Shown: positions 54,534 to 63,424 of the stretch, piece after piece
How positions within the stretch are numbered: the first letter of the stretch is position 1
Layout: the number at the start of each line of letters is the position of its first letter
NCBI RefSeq assembly: GCF_030867385.1
Contig: NZ_JAPFBJ010000004.1
Location: forward strand, 1-64,000
Origin: Sphingobium sp. DEHP117
Lineage (GTDB): Bacteria > Pseudomonadota > Alphaproteobacteria > Sphingomonadales > Sphingomonadaceae
Length of the DNA: 64,000 nucleotides
Reading direction: 5' to 3'
The notes under the pieces: generated by a model
Seen by the model: the letters and a program-made list of their open reading frames with translations, nothing else
Told to the model about the DNA's origin: nothing
Databases searched by the model: none
Position numbers and translations under genes: made by a program

Positions 54534-55985
54534 GTGAATCTTAGCCTTGCGGAGCCAAAACTGCTCCGGGCGCAAGCTTTTGTCGATGGCGCATGGATCG
54601 ACGGCGAAGCGCGAATCGACGTCTTGAATCCGGCAGACAGCTCCTTGGTCGGCTCGGTCCCGGATCTCGGGTATCGCGAGGCCGAAGGTGCCGTCGACGC
54701 GGCCTATCGTGCCTTGACCGATTGGCGAAAAGCTACAGGCAAGCAGCGGGCCGCGATTTTGCGGCGCTGGTATGATCTGGTGCTCGTCCATACGGATGAT
54801 CTGGCGCGCCTTCTGACGGCCGAGCAAGGCAAACCGTTGCACGAGGCCAAGGCCGAGGTGGTGTATGCGGCATCGTTCATCGAATGGTTCGCGGAGGAGG
54901 CGAAGCGTGTGAACGGAGATGTCTTAGCACCTCATGCGGCCGACCACCGTCTCCTGGTGCGACGCGAACCCGTGGGTGTGGTAGGCGCTGTAACACCCTG
55001 GAATTTTCCGCTCGCCATGATCACCCGAAAGGCAGCGCCAGCTCTGGCTGCCGGCTGTACCATGGTGCTGAAGCCGTCGGAATTGACGCCGCTTTCAGCG
55101 CTCGCTTTGGCGTGGCTGGCCGACCAGGCCGGAGTGCCGGCGGGAGTTTTCAATATCGTGACCGGTCAGCCCGCGCCGATCGGCGATGTGCTGACGGCTG
55201 ACAAGCGCGTTCGCAAGTTCACCTTCACTGGTTCGACAGGCGTTGGCAAGATGCTCGCCGCCCGTTGTATGAGCACCGTGAAGAAGGTTTCCCTCGAATT
55301 GGGTGGAAACGCGCCGTTCATTGTCTTTGATGATGCGAAACTCGACGATGCGGTTGAAGGCGCAATAGCATCAAAGTTCCGGAATTCAGGTCAGACCTGC
55401 GTCTGCACAAATCGCATTCTGGTCCAATCCGGCGTTTATGAAGCCTTTTCCCGGCAGCTGGCGGCACGTGTTCGCGCGCTTGCCGTCGGGCCGGGTCTTT
55501 CGACCGGCGCGGATCAGGGGCCATTGATCGATGAACGTGCCGTTGCAAAGGTCGAAAGCCATATCGAAGACGGCGTCAAACATGGTGCCAGGATATTGAC
55601 CGGAGGGCGACGAGTGCCCGGGGCAGGCCATTTCTTCGAGCCGACCGTTCTCGTAGATGTTTCGCCGGATGCTCTCCTATGTCGGGAGGAAACCTTTGGC
55701 CCCCTTGCCGGCCTCGTCCGTTTCCAGACAGAGGATGAGGCGATCAATTTGGCGAATGCCACGGACAGCGGCTTGGCGGCTTATGTATACACGCAATCCC
55801 TTGAGCGCAGTTGGAAGGTGAGTGAGGCTCTTGAATATGGGATGGTTGGGCTCAACACCGGCCTGATTTCGACGGAGGTCGCGCCTTTCGGTGGGGTGAA
55901 GGAATCCGGTCTCGGGCGGGAAGGATCACGATATGGGATCGATGAGTATCTCAATTTGAAATTCGTCTGTCATCAGATCGGTTAG
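54534..55985 (+). CDS. Aldehyde dehydrogenase, succinate-semialdehyde dehydrogenase type
   Basis: 483 residues from GTG 54534 (AGGGA about eight bases upstream; a TTG at 54492 gives a longer, less likely form). GabD-like: VVGAVTPWNFPLAMI, the cofactor site FTGSTGVGK, LELGGNAPF with the base Glu, and the catalytic Cys in NSGQTCVCTN. The C-terminal GGVKESGLGREG also fits the family. It probably oxidises a dicarboxylic semialdehyde to the acid with NAD(P)+. It is downstream of a TetR gene that may control it. Which semialdehyde is not clear; the lig pathway itself does not need one. Confidence 0.88.
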   Translation: MNLSLAEPKLLRAQAFVDGAWIDGEARIDVLNPADSSLVGSVPDLGYREAEGAVDAAYRALTDWRKATGKQRAAILRRWYDLVLVHTDDLARLLTAEQGKPLHEAKAEVVYAASFIEWFAEEAKRVNGDVLAPHAADHRLLVRREPVGVVGAVTPWNFPLAMITRKAAPALAAGCTMVLKPSELTPLSALALAWLADQAGVPAGVFNIVTGQPAPIGDVLTADKRVRKFTFTGSTGVGKMLAARCMSTVKKVSLELGGNAPFIVFDDAKLDDAVEGAIASKFRNSGQTCVCTNRILVQSGVYEAFSRQLAARVRALAVGPGLSTGADQGPLIDERAVAKVESHIEDGVKHGARILTGGRRVPGAGHFFEPTVLVDVSPDALLCREETFGPLAGLVRFQTEDEAINLANATDSGLAAYVYTQSLERSWKVSEALEYGMVGLNTGLISTEVAPFGGVKESGLGREGSRYGIDEYLNLKFVCHQIG

Positions 55986-56198
55986 GACGCATCCGATTCC
56001 AAGCGTTTCTTTAGAACTGGATTGTCAAAGAGAAACGGCAAAAAACGAACGCGCTGGCTGTTGATGACAGGCCGTTACTACGGTAGCTGAATCGACCGCG
56101 CGATTAAGCTCGTGCGACAGTCGAACAACGTAGTGCGTACGAGCTTATCATGGCGAAGAAGACCGACATTATCAACGAATATGAAGCAGCGGCTGTCG

Positions 56199-56352
56199 CC
56201 TTACGCCACCTATATAGCGTCTGTTCGGCAATCCCGATCTGACGACAGGCCTCGTCGGTGGTCCCGCCTCGCCCGACAATCACATCAACCTCACGCAGCT
56301 TCGCGATGATCTGTTCCGGCGTAAATCGCTGACGTCCCATATATTTCTCCAT
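56199..56352 (-). mobile_element. IS3-family insertion sequence remnant (start of OrfA)
   Basis: The frame from ATG 56352 reads MGRQRFTPEQIIAKLREVDV and IGIAEQTLYRWRK, the helix-turn-helix start of an IS3-family OrfA (IS407-like group). After RWRK (about 56199) the homology stops and unrelated sequence follows. A terminal-repeat-like stretch (GACCAATTTT) is repeated upstream at about 56384 and 56404. No OrfB is present. Confidence 0.8.
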
Positions 56353-56488
56353 TCCTTTCGCCCGCTCGGGCTCTCTTCAGAAATGGACCAATTTTCTCAA
56401 GGCAGACCAATTTTATGAAAATCAATCGACCAGCCGCGCAAAAAGTAACGGCCATACTGCGTCGGCGAACAAAAGATCATGGAGGCGC

Positions 56489-57377
56489 TCAACCGCCAGT
56501 GACGTTCATATGGCGTTCGACAGCCGGCTGTGATCGCGCAATGTCGAACTCGTGGCGGAGTGGCTTGGCGGTCATTACGGCATCCAGCGCCGCGTCGATC
56601 GCATCCCGGCCACCAACACGCATCGCATCGCGCAGTTCGATGCGCTGGTCGCGGCCGAGACAACCAAAAATGGTGCCAGTAGCCGATATGCGGATGCGGT
56701 TGCAGCCGGCGCAGAAATTGTCGGTGAGGGGCGTAATGAAGCCTATCCGCCGACTGGTTTCGGCAACGTCATAATAGCGCGCCGGTCCGCCGGTTCGGTG
56801 GAGCGACGGAATCAGGACATATTCGCGCGCCAGCCGACGTTTCACGAGGTCGAGGGGCAGATAATGATTGGTCCGGTCTTCTTCCACCGCACCCAACGGC
56901 ATCGTCTCGATCAGCGAGAGATCGAATCCCCGTTCGCCGCACCAGCCAACCATTGTTCCGATTTCATCTTCGTTGAGCGCCTTGAGCGCAACCATGTTGA
57001 TCTTCACGGCGAGGCCCGCGTCTTGCGCGGCGGCGATCCCGGCCAACACCTGGTCCAGGTCGCCGCGCCGGGTGATCGCCCGGAAGCGCTCGTGGTCGAG
57101 GCTGTCGAGGCTGATGTTGAGTCTGCGAATGCCATATCGATGGAGGTCGCGCGCGACTGTGGCGAGCTGGGTAGCGTTGGTTGTCATCGTCAGCTCATCA
57201 AGGCCGTTGCCGATGTGTTGGCCGATCGCCTCCACCAACCCGACGATGCCGCGACGGACCAGAGGCTCGCCACCGGTCAGGCGGATGCGTCGCACACCTC
57301 GCGCGATCAGGGCATCGGCCAGTTCCGCCAGTTCCTCCAGGGTGAGGAGGTCCTGGCGCGGCAGGAACTCCATGCTG
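56489..57377 (-). pseudogene. moaA: MoaA, N-terminal radical-SAM motif cut off by an IS21-type element
   Basis: About 296 native codons remain, from HSMEFLPRQDLLTLEEL to the canonical end HMNVTGG. SAM/GTP-binding parts (IRLTGGEPLVRRG, TTNATQL, NISLDSLD) and the second Fe-S motif FCAGCNRIRISATG...C are kept. The first motif (CxxxCxxC) and all upstream residues are missing, because the IS21-type end begins just there (57378). MoaA starts molybdenum cofactor synthesis from GTP; this copy cannot work. The N-terminal part is not on the other side of the element, so DNA was also deleted. It may be an accessory copy, given the XdhC and MocA-like genes nearby. Confidence 0.9.
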
Positions 57378-57483
57378 TGCATGGCGGTGACAAACCAGGC
57401 CAATGGAGCGCCGGCGTTTTGCTGAGCGCGGCGGTGTAAAAACCGGCCATTGGATAAGGTTGCTCTTTTTGGAGCGGCCAGGG

Positions 57484-58983
57484 ATGTTTGCCGTGGAGGT
57501 CTACGCAGCGGTTCGCCGTTTTGTGTTTGTGGAAGGGAACAGTCAGCGTGAGGCGGCGAAGGTCTTTGGCCTGAGCCGTGATACGATTGCCAAGATGTGC
57601 CGGTTCTCGCTGCCGCCGGGCTACACGCGCACGAAGCCGGTGGCGAAGCCGAAGCTGGGGCCGTTGCTGCCGGTGATTGACCGGATCCTGGCGGAGGACC
57701 GGATAGCGCCGGTGAAGCAGCGGCACACGGCCAAGCGGATATTCGAGCGTTTGCGCGACGAGCATGGCTATGGCGGTGGCTACACGGTGGTGAAGGATTA
57801 CGTTCGGCAGTGCCGAGCGCGCAGCCGCGAGACGTTCGTACCGCTGGCGCATCCACCGGGCCACGCGCAGGTGGATTTTGGCGAGGCGGTGGGGGTGATC
57901 GGCGGCGTCCGGCAGAAGGTGCATTTCTTCTGCATGGACCTGCCTCAGTCGGATGCCTGCTTCGTGAAGGCCTATCCGGCGGAGACGACCGAGGCTTTCC
58001 TCGACGGGCACGTTTCGGCATGTGCGTTCTTCGGCGCCGTGCCGTGCTCGATCCTGTACGACAACACGAAGATCGCGGTCGCGAAGATCTGCGGTGACGG
58101 CAAGCGCGAGCGCACCCAGGCCTTCACCGGACTGGTCAGCCACTACCTGTTCACCGATCGCTTCGGGCGCCCCGGCAAGGGCAATGACAAGGGAAAGGTC
58201 GAAGGGCTGGTCAAGCACGCGCGGACACACTTCATGGTGCCGATCCCGCAGGCGGCGAGCTACGACGACTTTAACGCGGAATTGGAACGCCGCTGCCGCG
58301 CTCGGCAGGAAGAGCGGGCCGGACGGCACAGCCAGACGATCGGCGAGCGGCTCGTGGCCGACCTGGCTGCGATGCGTCCCTTGCCGTCAGGGACGTTCGA
58401 GCCGTGCGAGACGCGGATCGCCCGCGTATCGTCGACAGCATTGGTGCGCTACCGGACCAACGACTACTCGGTTCCGACCCGCTACGGCTTCCAGGACGTG
58501 GTGGTGAAGGGCTTCGTCGATCAGGTCGTCATCCTGTGCGGCAGCGAGGAGATCGCCCGTCACCCGCGCTGCTATGGCGAGGCCATGTTCGTGGCGAACC
58601 CGCTCCATTATCTGGCGCTGATCGAGACCAAGCCAGGAGCACTCGACCAAGCTGCCGCGTTGCAGGGCTGGGACTTGCCCGAGGTGTTCCAGCATCTGCG
58701 TCACCTCCTGGAGGCGCGGATGGGCAACAAGGGCAAACGCGAGTTCATCCAGGTGCTGCGTCTTCTGGAGGCCATCCCGATGGAGGTGGTCACCTTGGCG
58801 ATAAACGAGGCGATCCATATCGGCGCGATCGGCTTCGATGCGGTCAAGCAGATCGCGCTGGCGCGCATCGAGCGCAGACCCGCCCGGCTCGATCTGGCCT
58901 CCTATCCGCACCTACCCAAGATGGAGGTAAAGACGACCCGCGCCGCCGACTATGCCACGCTCCTGCCGGAACTGGCAGCATGA
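57484..58983 (+). CDS. istA: IS21-family transposase IstA
   Basis: About 499 residues. An N-terminal HTH (NSQREAAKVFGLSRDTIAKM) precedes a DDE core with the first Asp in HAQVDFGEAVGVI, the second in SILYDNTKIAV and the Glu in NDKGKVEGLVKHARTHF; a basic C-terminal domain follows. IstA is the catalytic transposase and works with the ATPase IstB. ATG 57484 is used, as homology begins there; an upstream in-frame ATG at 57403 lies inside the terminal repeats. The stop overlaps the istB start (ATGA). Confidence 0.95.
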   Translation: MFAVEVYAAVRRFVFVEGNSQREAAKVFGLSRDTIAKMCRFSLPPGYTRTKPVAKPKLGPLLPVIDRILAEDRIAPVKQRHTAKRIFERLRDEHGYGGGYTVVKDYVRQCRARSRETFVPLAHPPGHAQVDFGEAVGVIGGVRQKVHFFCMDLPQSDACFVKAYPAETTEAFLDGHVSACAFFGAVPCSILYDNTKIAVAKICGDGKRERTQAFTGLVSHYLFTDRFGRPGKGNDKGKVEGLVKHARTHFMVPIPQAASYDDFNAELERRCRARQEERAGRHSQTIGERLVADLAAMRPLPSGTFEPCETRIARVSSTALVRYRTNDYSVPTRYGFQDVVVKGFVDQVVILCGSEEIARHPRCYGEAMFVANPLHYLALIETKPGALDQAAALQGWDLPEVFQHLRHLLEARMGNKGKREFIQVLRLLEAIPMEVVTLAINEAIHIGAIGFDAVKQIALARIERRPARLDLASYPHLPKMEVKTTRAADYATLLPELAA

Positions 58984-59819
58984 GCAGGGCAACGGACGAC
59001 AAGATGCCGGCCGGCACCACGGCAGGCACGCCTCAGGTTCTGCTGACGCATCACCTCAAGCAGCTCAAGCTGCCGACGGTACTGCGCGAGTATGAGAAGC
59101 TGGCCCGGGAATGCGCGCGTGATGGCGTCGATCATACCCGCTACCTGCTGCGCCTCATCGAACTGGAGCTGATCGACCGGGAACGCCGCACGGTCGAGCG
59201 CCGGATCCGTGCCGCCCGGTTCCCGGCGGTGAAGAGCCTCGATACCTTCGACTTCACGGCCATCCCCAGCCTCAACAAGATGCTCGTCCTGGAGCTGGCG
59301 CGTTGCGAATACATCCTGCGGCGGGAAAACATCATCGCGCTGGGTAACAGCGGCACCGGCAAGACCCACGTCGCGCTCGCGCTGGGCCTGGCGGCCTGCC
59401 AGAAGGGCTTCACCGTCGCGTTCACCACCGCCGCGGCGCTGGTGAACCAGTTGATGGAAGCCCGCGACGAAAAGCGGTTGCTCAAGATGCAGCGCGACCT
59501 TGCCGCCGTGAAGCTGCTGATCGTTGACGAACTGGGCTACGTTCCGCTCTCGCCCACGGGCGCGGAACTGTTGTTCGAAACCTTCTCGCAGCGTTACGAG
59601 CGGGGATCGACGATCGTCACCTCCAACCTGCCGTTCGAGGACTGGACCCAAGTTCTGGGGTCCGAGCGGCTCACCGGAGCGCTGCTCGACCGGCTCACCC
59701 ACCACGTCAGCATCCTCACCATGAACGGCGACAGCTACCGCCTCAAGCAGTCCGCCCACCGCCGCCGCGCTGCCGGGGCGGAGCAAAACCAGGCCACTCC
59801 CGCCCACGCCACCGACTGA
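58980..59819 (+). CDS. istB: IS21-family helper ATPase IstB
   Basis: A 279-residue DnaC-like AAA+ ATPase: Walker A GNSGTGKTH, Walker B LLIVDELGYVPLS, sensor-like TIVTSNLPFEDW and the arginine-rich RLTHHVSIL end. IstB forms an oligomer on DNA and presents target sites to IstA. It starts inside the istA stop, so the two are translated together. The C-terminal tail is Ala/Arg-rich. The family length is about 250-265, so the tail is slightly long. Confidence 0.95.
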   Translation: MSRATDDKMPAGTTAGTPQVLLTHHLKQLKLPTVLREYEKLARECARDGVDHTRYLLRLIELELIDRERRTVERRIRAARFPAVKSLDTFDFTAIPSLNKMLVLELARCEYILRRENIIALGNSGTGKTHVALALGLAACQKGFTVAFTTAAALVNQLMEARDEKRLLKMQRDLAAVKLLIVDELGYVPLSPTGAELLFETFSQRYERGSTIVTSNLPFEDWTQVLGSERLTGALLDRLTHHVSILTMNGDSYRLKQSAHRRRAAGAEQNQATPAHATD

Positions 59820-59837
59820 CCCGCCGCAAAACGGCAA

Positions 59838-59873
59838 ATATGCAAAGGGCCCCGATCGGGGCCCTTTGCATAT
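59838..59873. terminator. Perfect 36-bp palindrome after istB
   Basis: A perfect inverted repeat (arms of 18, no loop, GC-rich centre GGGCCCCGATCGGGGCCC) lies 18 bp after the istB stop, inside the element. It would form a strong hairpin in RNA and may insulate the element, or could extrude a cruciform. Confidence 0.6.
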
Positions 59874-59975
59874 CATCCGCGCTCATCTTCAATGGCCTGC
59901 TTTTACTCCGCCATCATGGCCTGGAATCCGACCGCCGTTGACACCTTGACTGGAGTACGGTAATACGCAATTATA

Positions 59976-59985
59976 GTTGGATAAC
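59976..59985. promoter_or_regulatory. MarR-operator-like site overlapping the hydrolase ribosome site
   Basis: GTTGGATAAC followed by TAAGG lies directly before the alpha/beta hydrolase start. A closely related GTTATCTAAC, in the opposite orientation, lies upstream of the beta-lactamase-fold gene (62601-62610). Confidence 0.55.
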
Positions 59986-59992
59986 TAAGGAT

Positions 59993-61183
59993 ATGGCCAT
60001 GGAGAGAGGATTGCCGACAAAGGCGCTATGGGATCGCCTTCCCGAAATCGTTCGCTTCCGCGATCAACCGGGGATGACGGAGACCTACAGTTTTGCGGGC
60101 GCCGAGGGCACGACCGAGCTGGAAGGCCAGCTGTTCCGGCAGAGAGCGCGGCCATCTAAGGCGGTCTATTTGTTCATGCACCCCACAGCCACGGCCCAGC
60201 TGCTCCCAATGCCTGAGGCGCTTGCCGATGCGGGGTTGCACGTACTTTGCGCGTCGAGTCGCTACCCGAGAAACGATAGTGCGCTGATTATGGAAAAGGT
60301 CGCCTACGACATGGGCCAGTGGGTGCGCCACGCGCGCGAGTCGCTGGGTTATGAAAAGGTGATCCTGGTGGGATGGTCGGGCGGCGGCTCGCTATCGCTG
60401 TTTTATGCGGCCCAGTCTGAACATCCGACAATCACCCACACGCCCGCCGGCGACCTTTATGACCTGACAGCAGCGCGGCTGCAGCGGGTTGACGGAATAG
60501 TCCTCATCGCCGCCCACCTCAGCCGGGCGGAAGTGCTGACCGAATGGCTTGACCCCTCCGTCATCGACGAATTCGACCCGGACACGCGCGATCTCGAATT
60601 CGATATCTATAGTCCGGACTGCCCGAACAAACCACCATTCACCGCTGACTTCATCGCCGCCTTCCGCGAGAGGCAGCGGGCCCGCAATCGCAGAATTACC
60701 GCCTGGGCCGAGGAAATGCTTGCCACGCTCCGTCGTCGCAACGACGGCGAAACCGAACGCGCCTTCGTCACGCACCGCACGATGTGCGACGTGCGCTGGA
60801 TTGATCCGACGATCGACCCCAATGGACGCGCGCCGGGGGCATCCTATCTTGGCAATCCACGCACGGTGAACGTGGGACCCGCTGGTTTGGCGCGATTCTC
60901 AACCCTGCGCTCGTGGCTGTCGCAATGGTCCTACGACCTATCCAACTCCAAGGCTGCCGTTAACGCGACAAAGATCCATCGGACCCCTGTGCTGCAGATC
61001 GAGAATGAAGCGGACGACGCGGTTCCCGCGAGCCATAATCCGATCATTCACAACGCGCTCACCGTTGCGAACAAGGAATTTGTGAGCATCAAGGGCGCGA
61101 CCCATTTCTACCAGGGCCAGCCCGAACATGTCAGCGCTTGTATCGACGGGATCATCGACTGGAGCCACCGCAACGATTTGTGA
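59993..61183 (+). CDS. Alpha/beta hydrolase
   Basis: A 396-residue hydrolase. The nucleophile elbow GWSGGG has Ser near 124, the acid is probably an Asp in ENEADDAVP and the base the His in KGATHFYQG. FMHPTATAQLLP before it should form the oxyanion loop. ATG 59993 and ATG 59999 are both possible; AAGG (59987-59990) fits the second better. It is followed by a hairpin and then a convergent second hydrolase. Family members act on esters or lactones; the substrate is unknown. The operator-like site before it and the MarR gene nearby suggest induction by a phenolic or acyl compound. Confidence 0.8.
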   Translation: MAMERGLPTKALWDRLPEIVRFRDQPGMTETYSFAGAEGTTELEGQLFRQRARPSKAVYLFMHPTATAQLLPMPEALADAGLHVLCASSRYPRNDSALIMEKVAYDMGQWVRHARESLGYEKVILVGWSGGGSLSLFYAAQSEHPTITHTPAGDLYDLTAARLQRVDGIVLIAAHLSRAEVLTEWLDPSVIDEFDPDTRDLEFDIYSPDCPNKPPFTADFIAAFRERQRARNRRITAWAEEMLATLRRRNDGETERAFVTHRTMCDVRWIDPTIDPNGRAPGASYLGNPRTVNVGPAGLARFSTLRSWLSQWSYDLSNSKAAVNATKIHRTPVLQIENEADDAVPASHNPIIHNALTVANKEFVSIKGATHFYQGQPEHVSACIDGIIDWSHRNDL

Positions 61184-61230
61184 TCTGGCCGCCGCGATCG
61201 ACGCGGCGCCTCCGCATTTTCGCTGCGGCG

Positions 61231-61250
61231 CGGCCGGCTTACGCCGGCCG
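61231..61250. terminator. Hairpin between two convergent hydrolase genes
   Basis: A perfect eight-base stem (CGGCCGGC/GCCGGCCG) with loop TTAC lies between the two stop codons and could serve both directions. No T-run is present. Confidence 0.55.
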
Positions 61251-61271
61251 GTCGCGGATTCCTTGCGGGGA

Positions 61272-62426
61272 TCAGTTGTAGACGGCGTCCCGGATGTCGG
61301 ACACGAACTTCCCCGACATACCCTCAAAGGCCGTGTTGGTCATGGCCACGACCGTCAGCGCGTTTGCACGATCGATGAACCAGCTATTGCCGTATCCGCC
61401 GGCCCAGTGAAGCGTTCCGGGAGACTGCGGCGACGGGACGGCGTGCGGATCTGCAAGCACTGCCCAGCCGAAGCCGAAGCCCCAACCCGGCCCGCAGGCC
61501 GCAGCCTGAGGTCCGAGCTGATCGGTCGCCATCATCTCGACTGTTTCAGGCTTCAGGATCGGACCACCCCCGAGCCGGATGGTTTCCAGAAAGTGCAGGA
61601 CGTCGCCCGCAGTCCCCACCATCCCACCCCCGCCTGACGGATAGGAGTTTGGATCCAGGATACGGCTCGGCGCGAACGTTAGCGACCCGTTGAAGGCATC
61701 CAGAGGCACTACCATGCCGTCCGTGATGCGGACGGGAACGGATTCGCTGTTGAAGTAATTCGTCGCGAGCCGCTCAACATCCGCAACGGCAAAGCCGGTA
61801 TCGACGATACCCAGCGGATCCGTGACCAGTTTGCGCACAGCATCGCGTAGCGAACCACCGGTAACGCTCTCAACCACCCCTCCCATCACATCCATGCCAA
61901 GGGAATAGCGAAAACCCGACCCCGGTGCGGCGGTAAGCGGGGCGGCAGCCAGGCGCCGAAGATTCTCGGATAGCGACAATCCCGGTTGATCCAACCCGTC
62001 GGAGACGTCGAGGCGACGATAATGGCCATCGCTCCCTTCCTGAAACGGATAGCCGAGCCCCGATGTGTGCGTGAGCAGATGGCGGATCGAGATGACCGGA
62101 ACCGATCCATCGGACAGGCGCGGCTGAAAGTCGGGCAGGAAGCGCGTCACTGGATCGTCCAGCCTCACAACACCATCCTCGATCAGGCGCATCACGGCGG
62201 CGGTGACAAAGGGTTTGGTCACCGATGCAAATCGGAAAATGCTATCCGTTTGCATCGGCTTTTGCGATTCACGGTCTGCAAATCCCGCCGCGCGGCGATA
62301 GGCGATCTTGCCGCCCCGGGCGACGATCACGACCGTTCCCACCAAACGATTGTCGGCGAGAGCATTGTCTATCGCGCGATCCAGGCGATCGGACACATCC
62401 GCGCCTTTAAAGGCTGATGAACTCAT
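61272..62426 (-). CDS. Beta-lactamase-fold serine hydrolase (class C-like esterase)
   Basis: A 384-residue protein of the class C beta-lactamase/EstB family. The SxxK motif is SVTK (about 68-71), the YxN-type motif is YSL at about 173, and the third box is HWAGGYG. IRHLLTHTSGLGYP is the usual family signature. No signal peptide is seen, unlike true periplasmic beta-lactamases, so an esterase or amidase role in the cytoplasm is likelier than antibiotic resistance. Transcribed toward the alpha/beta hydrolase; its upstream region has the operator-like site at 62601-62610. Confidence 0.88.
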   Translation of the reverse strand: MSSSAFKGADVSDRLDRAIDNALADNRLVGTVVIVARGGKIAYRRAAGFADRESQKPMQTDSIFRFASVTKPFVTAAVMRLIEDGVVRLDDPVTRFLPDFQPRLSDGSVPVISIRHLLTHTSGLGYPFQEGSDGHYRRLDVSDGLDQPGLSLSENLRRLAAAPLTAAPGSGFRYSLGMDVMGGVVESVTGGSLRDAVRKLVTDPLGIVDTGFAVADVERLATNYFNSESVPVRITDGMVVPLDAFNGSLTFAPSRILDPNSYPSGGGGMVGTAGDVLHFLETIRLGGGPILKPETVEMMATDQLGPQAAACGPGWGFGFGWAVLADPHAVPSPQSPGTLHWAGGYGNSWFIDRANALTVVAMTNTAFEGMSGKFVSDIRDAVYN

Positions 62427-62600
62427 AAGTTCAAACTCTCCCGATACTCTCGCAGACCGGACGCGGCCCGCACCTAAGCGATTGCAGTCATCAACCGCGC
62501 GGTGGAGAGCGACGACGATTCGGTCGGAGGCAAGGCCTGACCATCAGCACACCTCTCCACGCAACCTTCACGTCGCAGACCGCCACCGTGCAGTTCCTTA

Positions 62601-62610
62601 GTTATCTAAC
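62601..62610. promoter_or_regulatory. MarR-operator-like palindrome upstream of the beta-lactamase-fold hydrolase
   Basis: GTTATCTAAC (GTTA-N2-TAAC) with flanking CCTTA matches, in reverse, the site before the other hydrolase (59976). It lies about 175 bases upstream of the gene start. Confidence 0.55.
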
Positions 62611-62683
62611 CATTAGTGATGTAAGTATCGGCGCGCAACATTGATGTGGGGCATCCATGGTGGCGAGGACACCCACTATCGCA

Positions 62684-63232
62684 TCAGTCGCCTGCCTCAT
62701 GAGTGATGCCGGCGACCCCTCGGTCCTCTCGGCGCCGCCGACCCGGCTTCGCGTCGGGCTCCTCGGGGGAGAGGCTCCGAATCGCAGCTTCTAGATTGGT
62801 CTGCAGCTCGCCCAATAGGGCGATCTGGAGATCCGCTTCGCGGCGCGAAATGCCGGTCTTAGCGATATCCCCAACTTCGATGCCAATGGGCAGAAGCTTC
62901 CTTTTCAGCTCGTGACCGTAAGGGGTGAGGAAGATGTTGATCTTCCGCTTGTCCGCCGCGTTGCGGACCCGGGCAACGATTCCCCGTTGCTCCATGGAAG
63001 CGATCGCCGAAAGCGTGGTCGGCTCCATCGTTCCAACAAGGTCGGACAGTTCCTTCTGGGTTAAGCCGTCCTGGTCCCACAGGACGCGCAAGAAGTACCA
63101 CATGCCCAGGGTGACGCCGAACTGCTCGATCTTCAGCTGTAGCAGCTTTTGCATAAGTCGATGCGTGAGTCGGATTTGATATCCGATACTCAGGTCGAAC
63201 GGCAGGTTGATTTCCCCGCTATCTCCGCTCAT
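62684..63232 (-). CDS. MarR-family transcriptional regulator
   Basis: A 182-residue winged-HTH protein. The core is FGVTLGMWYFLRVLWDQDGL, TQKELSDLVGTMEPTTLSAI as recognition region, and the wing NAADKRKINIFLTPYG. Typical MarR proteins repress catabolic genes until an aromatic or acyl-CoA ligand binds. ATG 63232 (MSGDSGEI) is used. It reads in the same direction as the beta-lactamase-fold gene, about 258 bp upstream of it, so it may control the two hydrolases that share the GTTANNTAAC-like site. Confidence 0.9.
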   Translation of the reverse strand: MSGDSGEINLPFDLSIGYQIRLTHRLMQKLLQLKIEQFGVTLGMWYFLRVLWDQDGLTQKELSDLVGTMEPTTLSAIASMEQRGIVARVRNAADKRKINIFLTPYGHELKRKLLPIGIEVGDIAKTGISRREADLQIALLGELQTNLEAAIRSLSPEEPDAKPGRRRREDRGVAGITHEAGD

Positions 63233-63424
63233 CGAAATCGGCCCTGCATGACCCGAACCATCGGGCCTGTTGAATGTCGAAACCAGCGTGCATTCCTTCT
63301 TGGCCCAGTCGGCCCCAAGCTGCGATTTTGGCCAAGTCGGAGAACGTTTTGGGAACGTGGCATTCGGTATTGACGATGGAAATCATAGAAGAGGACAGTT
63401 CGCTCCATCATAGGGAGTGGGTTG

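Larger units (their letters stand above)
57378..59916 (+). mobile_element. IS21-family insertion sequence, complete
   Basis: About 2.54 kb. The ends are inverted repeats: TGCATGGCGGTGACAAACC from 57378 inward and TGATGGCGGAGTAAAAGC from 59916 inward. A further internal repeat GGCGGTGTAAAAACCGGCC begins near 57431, the multiple-repeat end structure of IS21. It carries overlapping istA and istB. No matching target duplication is seen, consistent with a deletion at one side. Confidence 0.85.

Noticed and set aside
57378..57420. MoaA variant in which the radical-SAM cysteines are replaced (reading FVTAM in place of CVYCM)
   Set aside because: Those codons lie in the terminal inverted repeat of the IS21-type element, matched by the repeat at its other end, so the resemblance in spacing is coincidence.
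61272..62426. Antibiotic-resistance class C beta-lactamase
   Set aside because: SxxK and related motifs are present, but there is no signal peptide, and the HWAGGYG box and catabolic neighbours fit the EstB-like esterase branch better.
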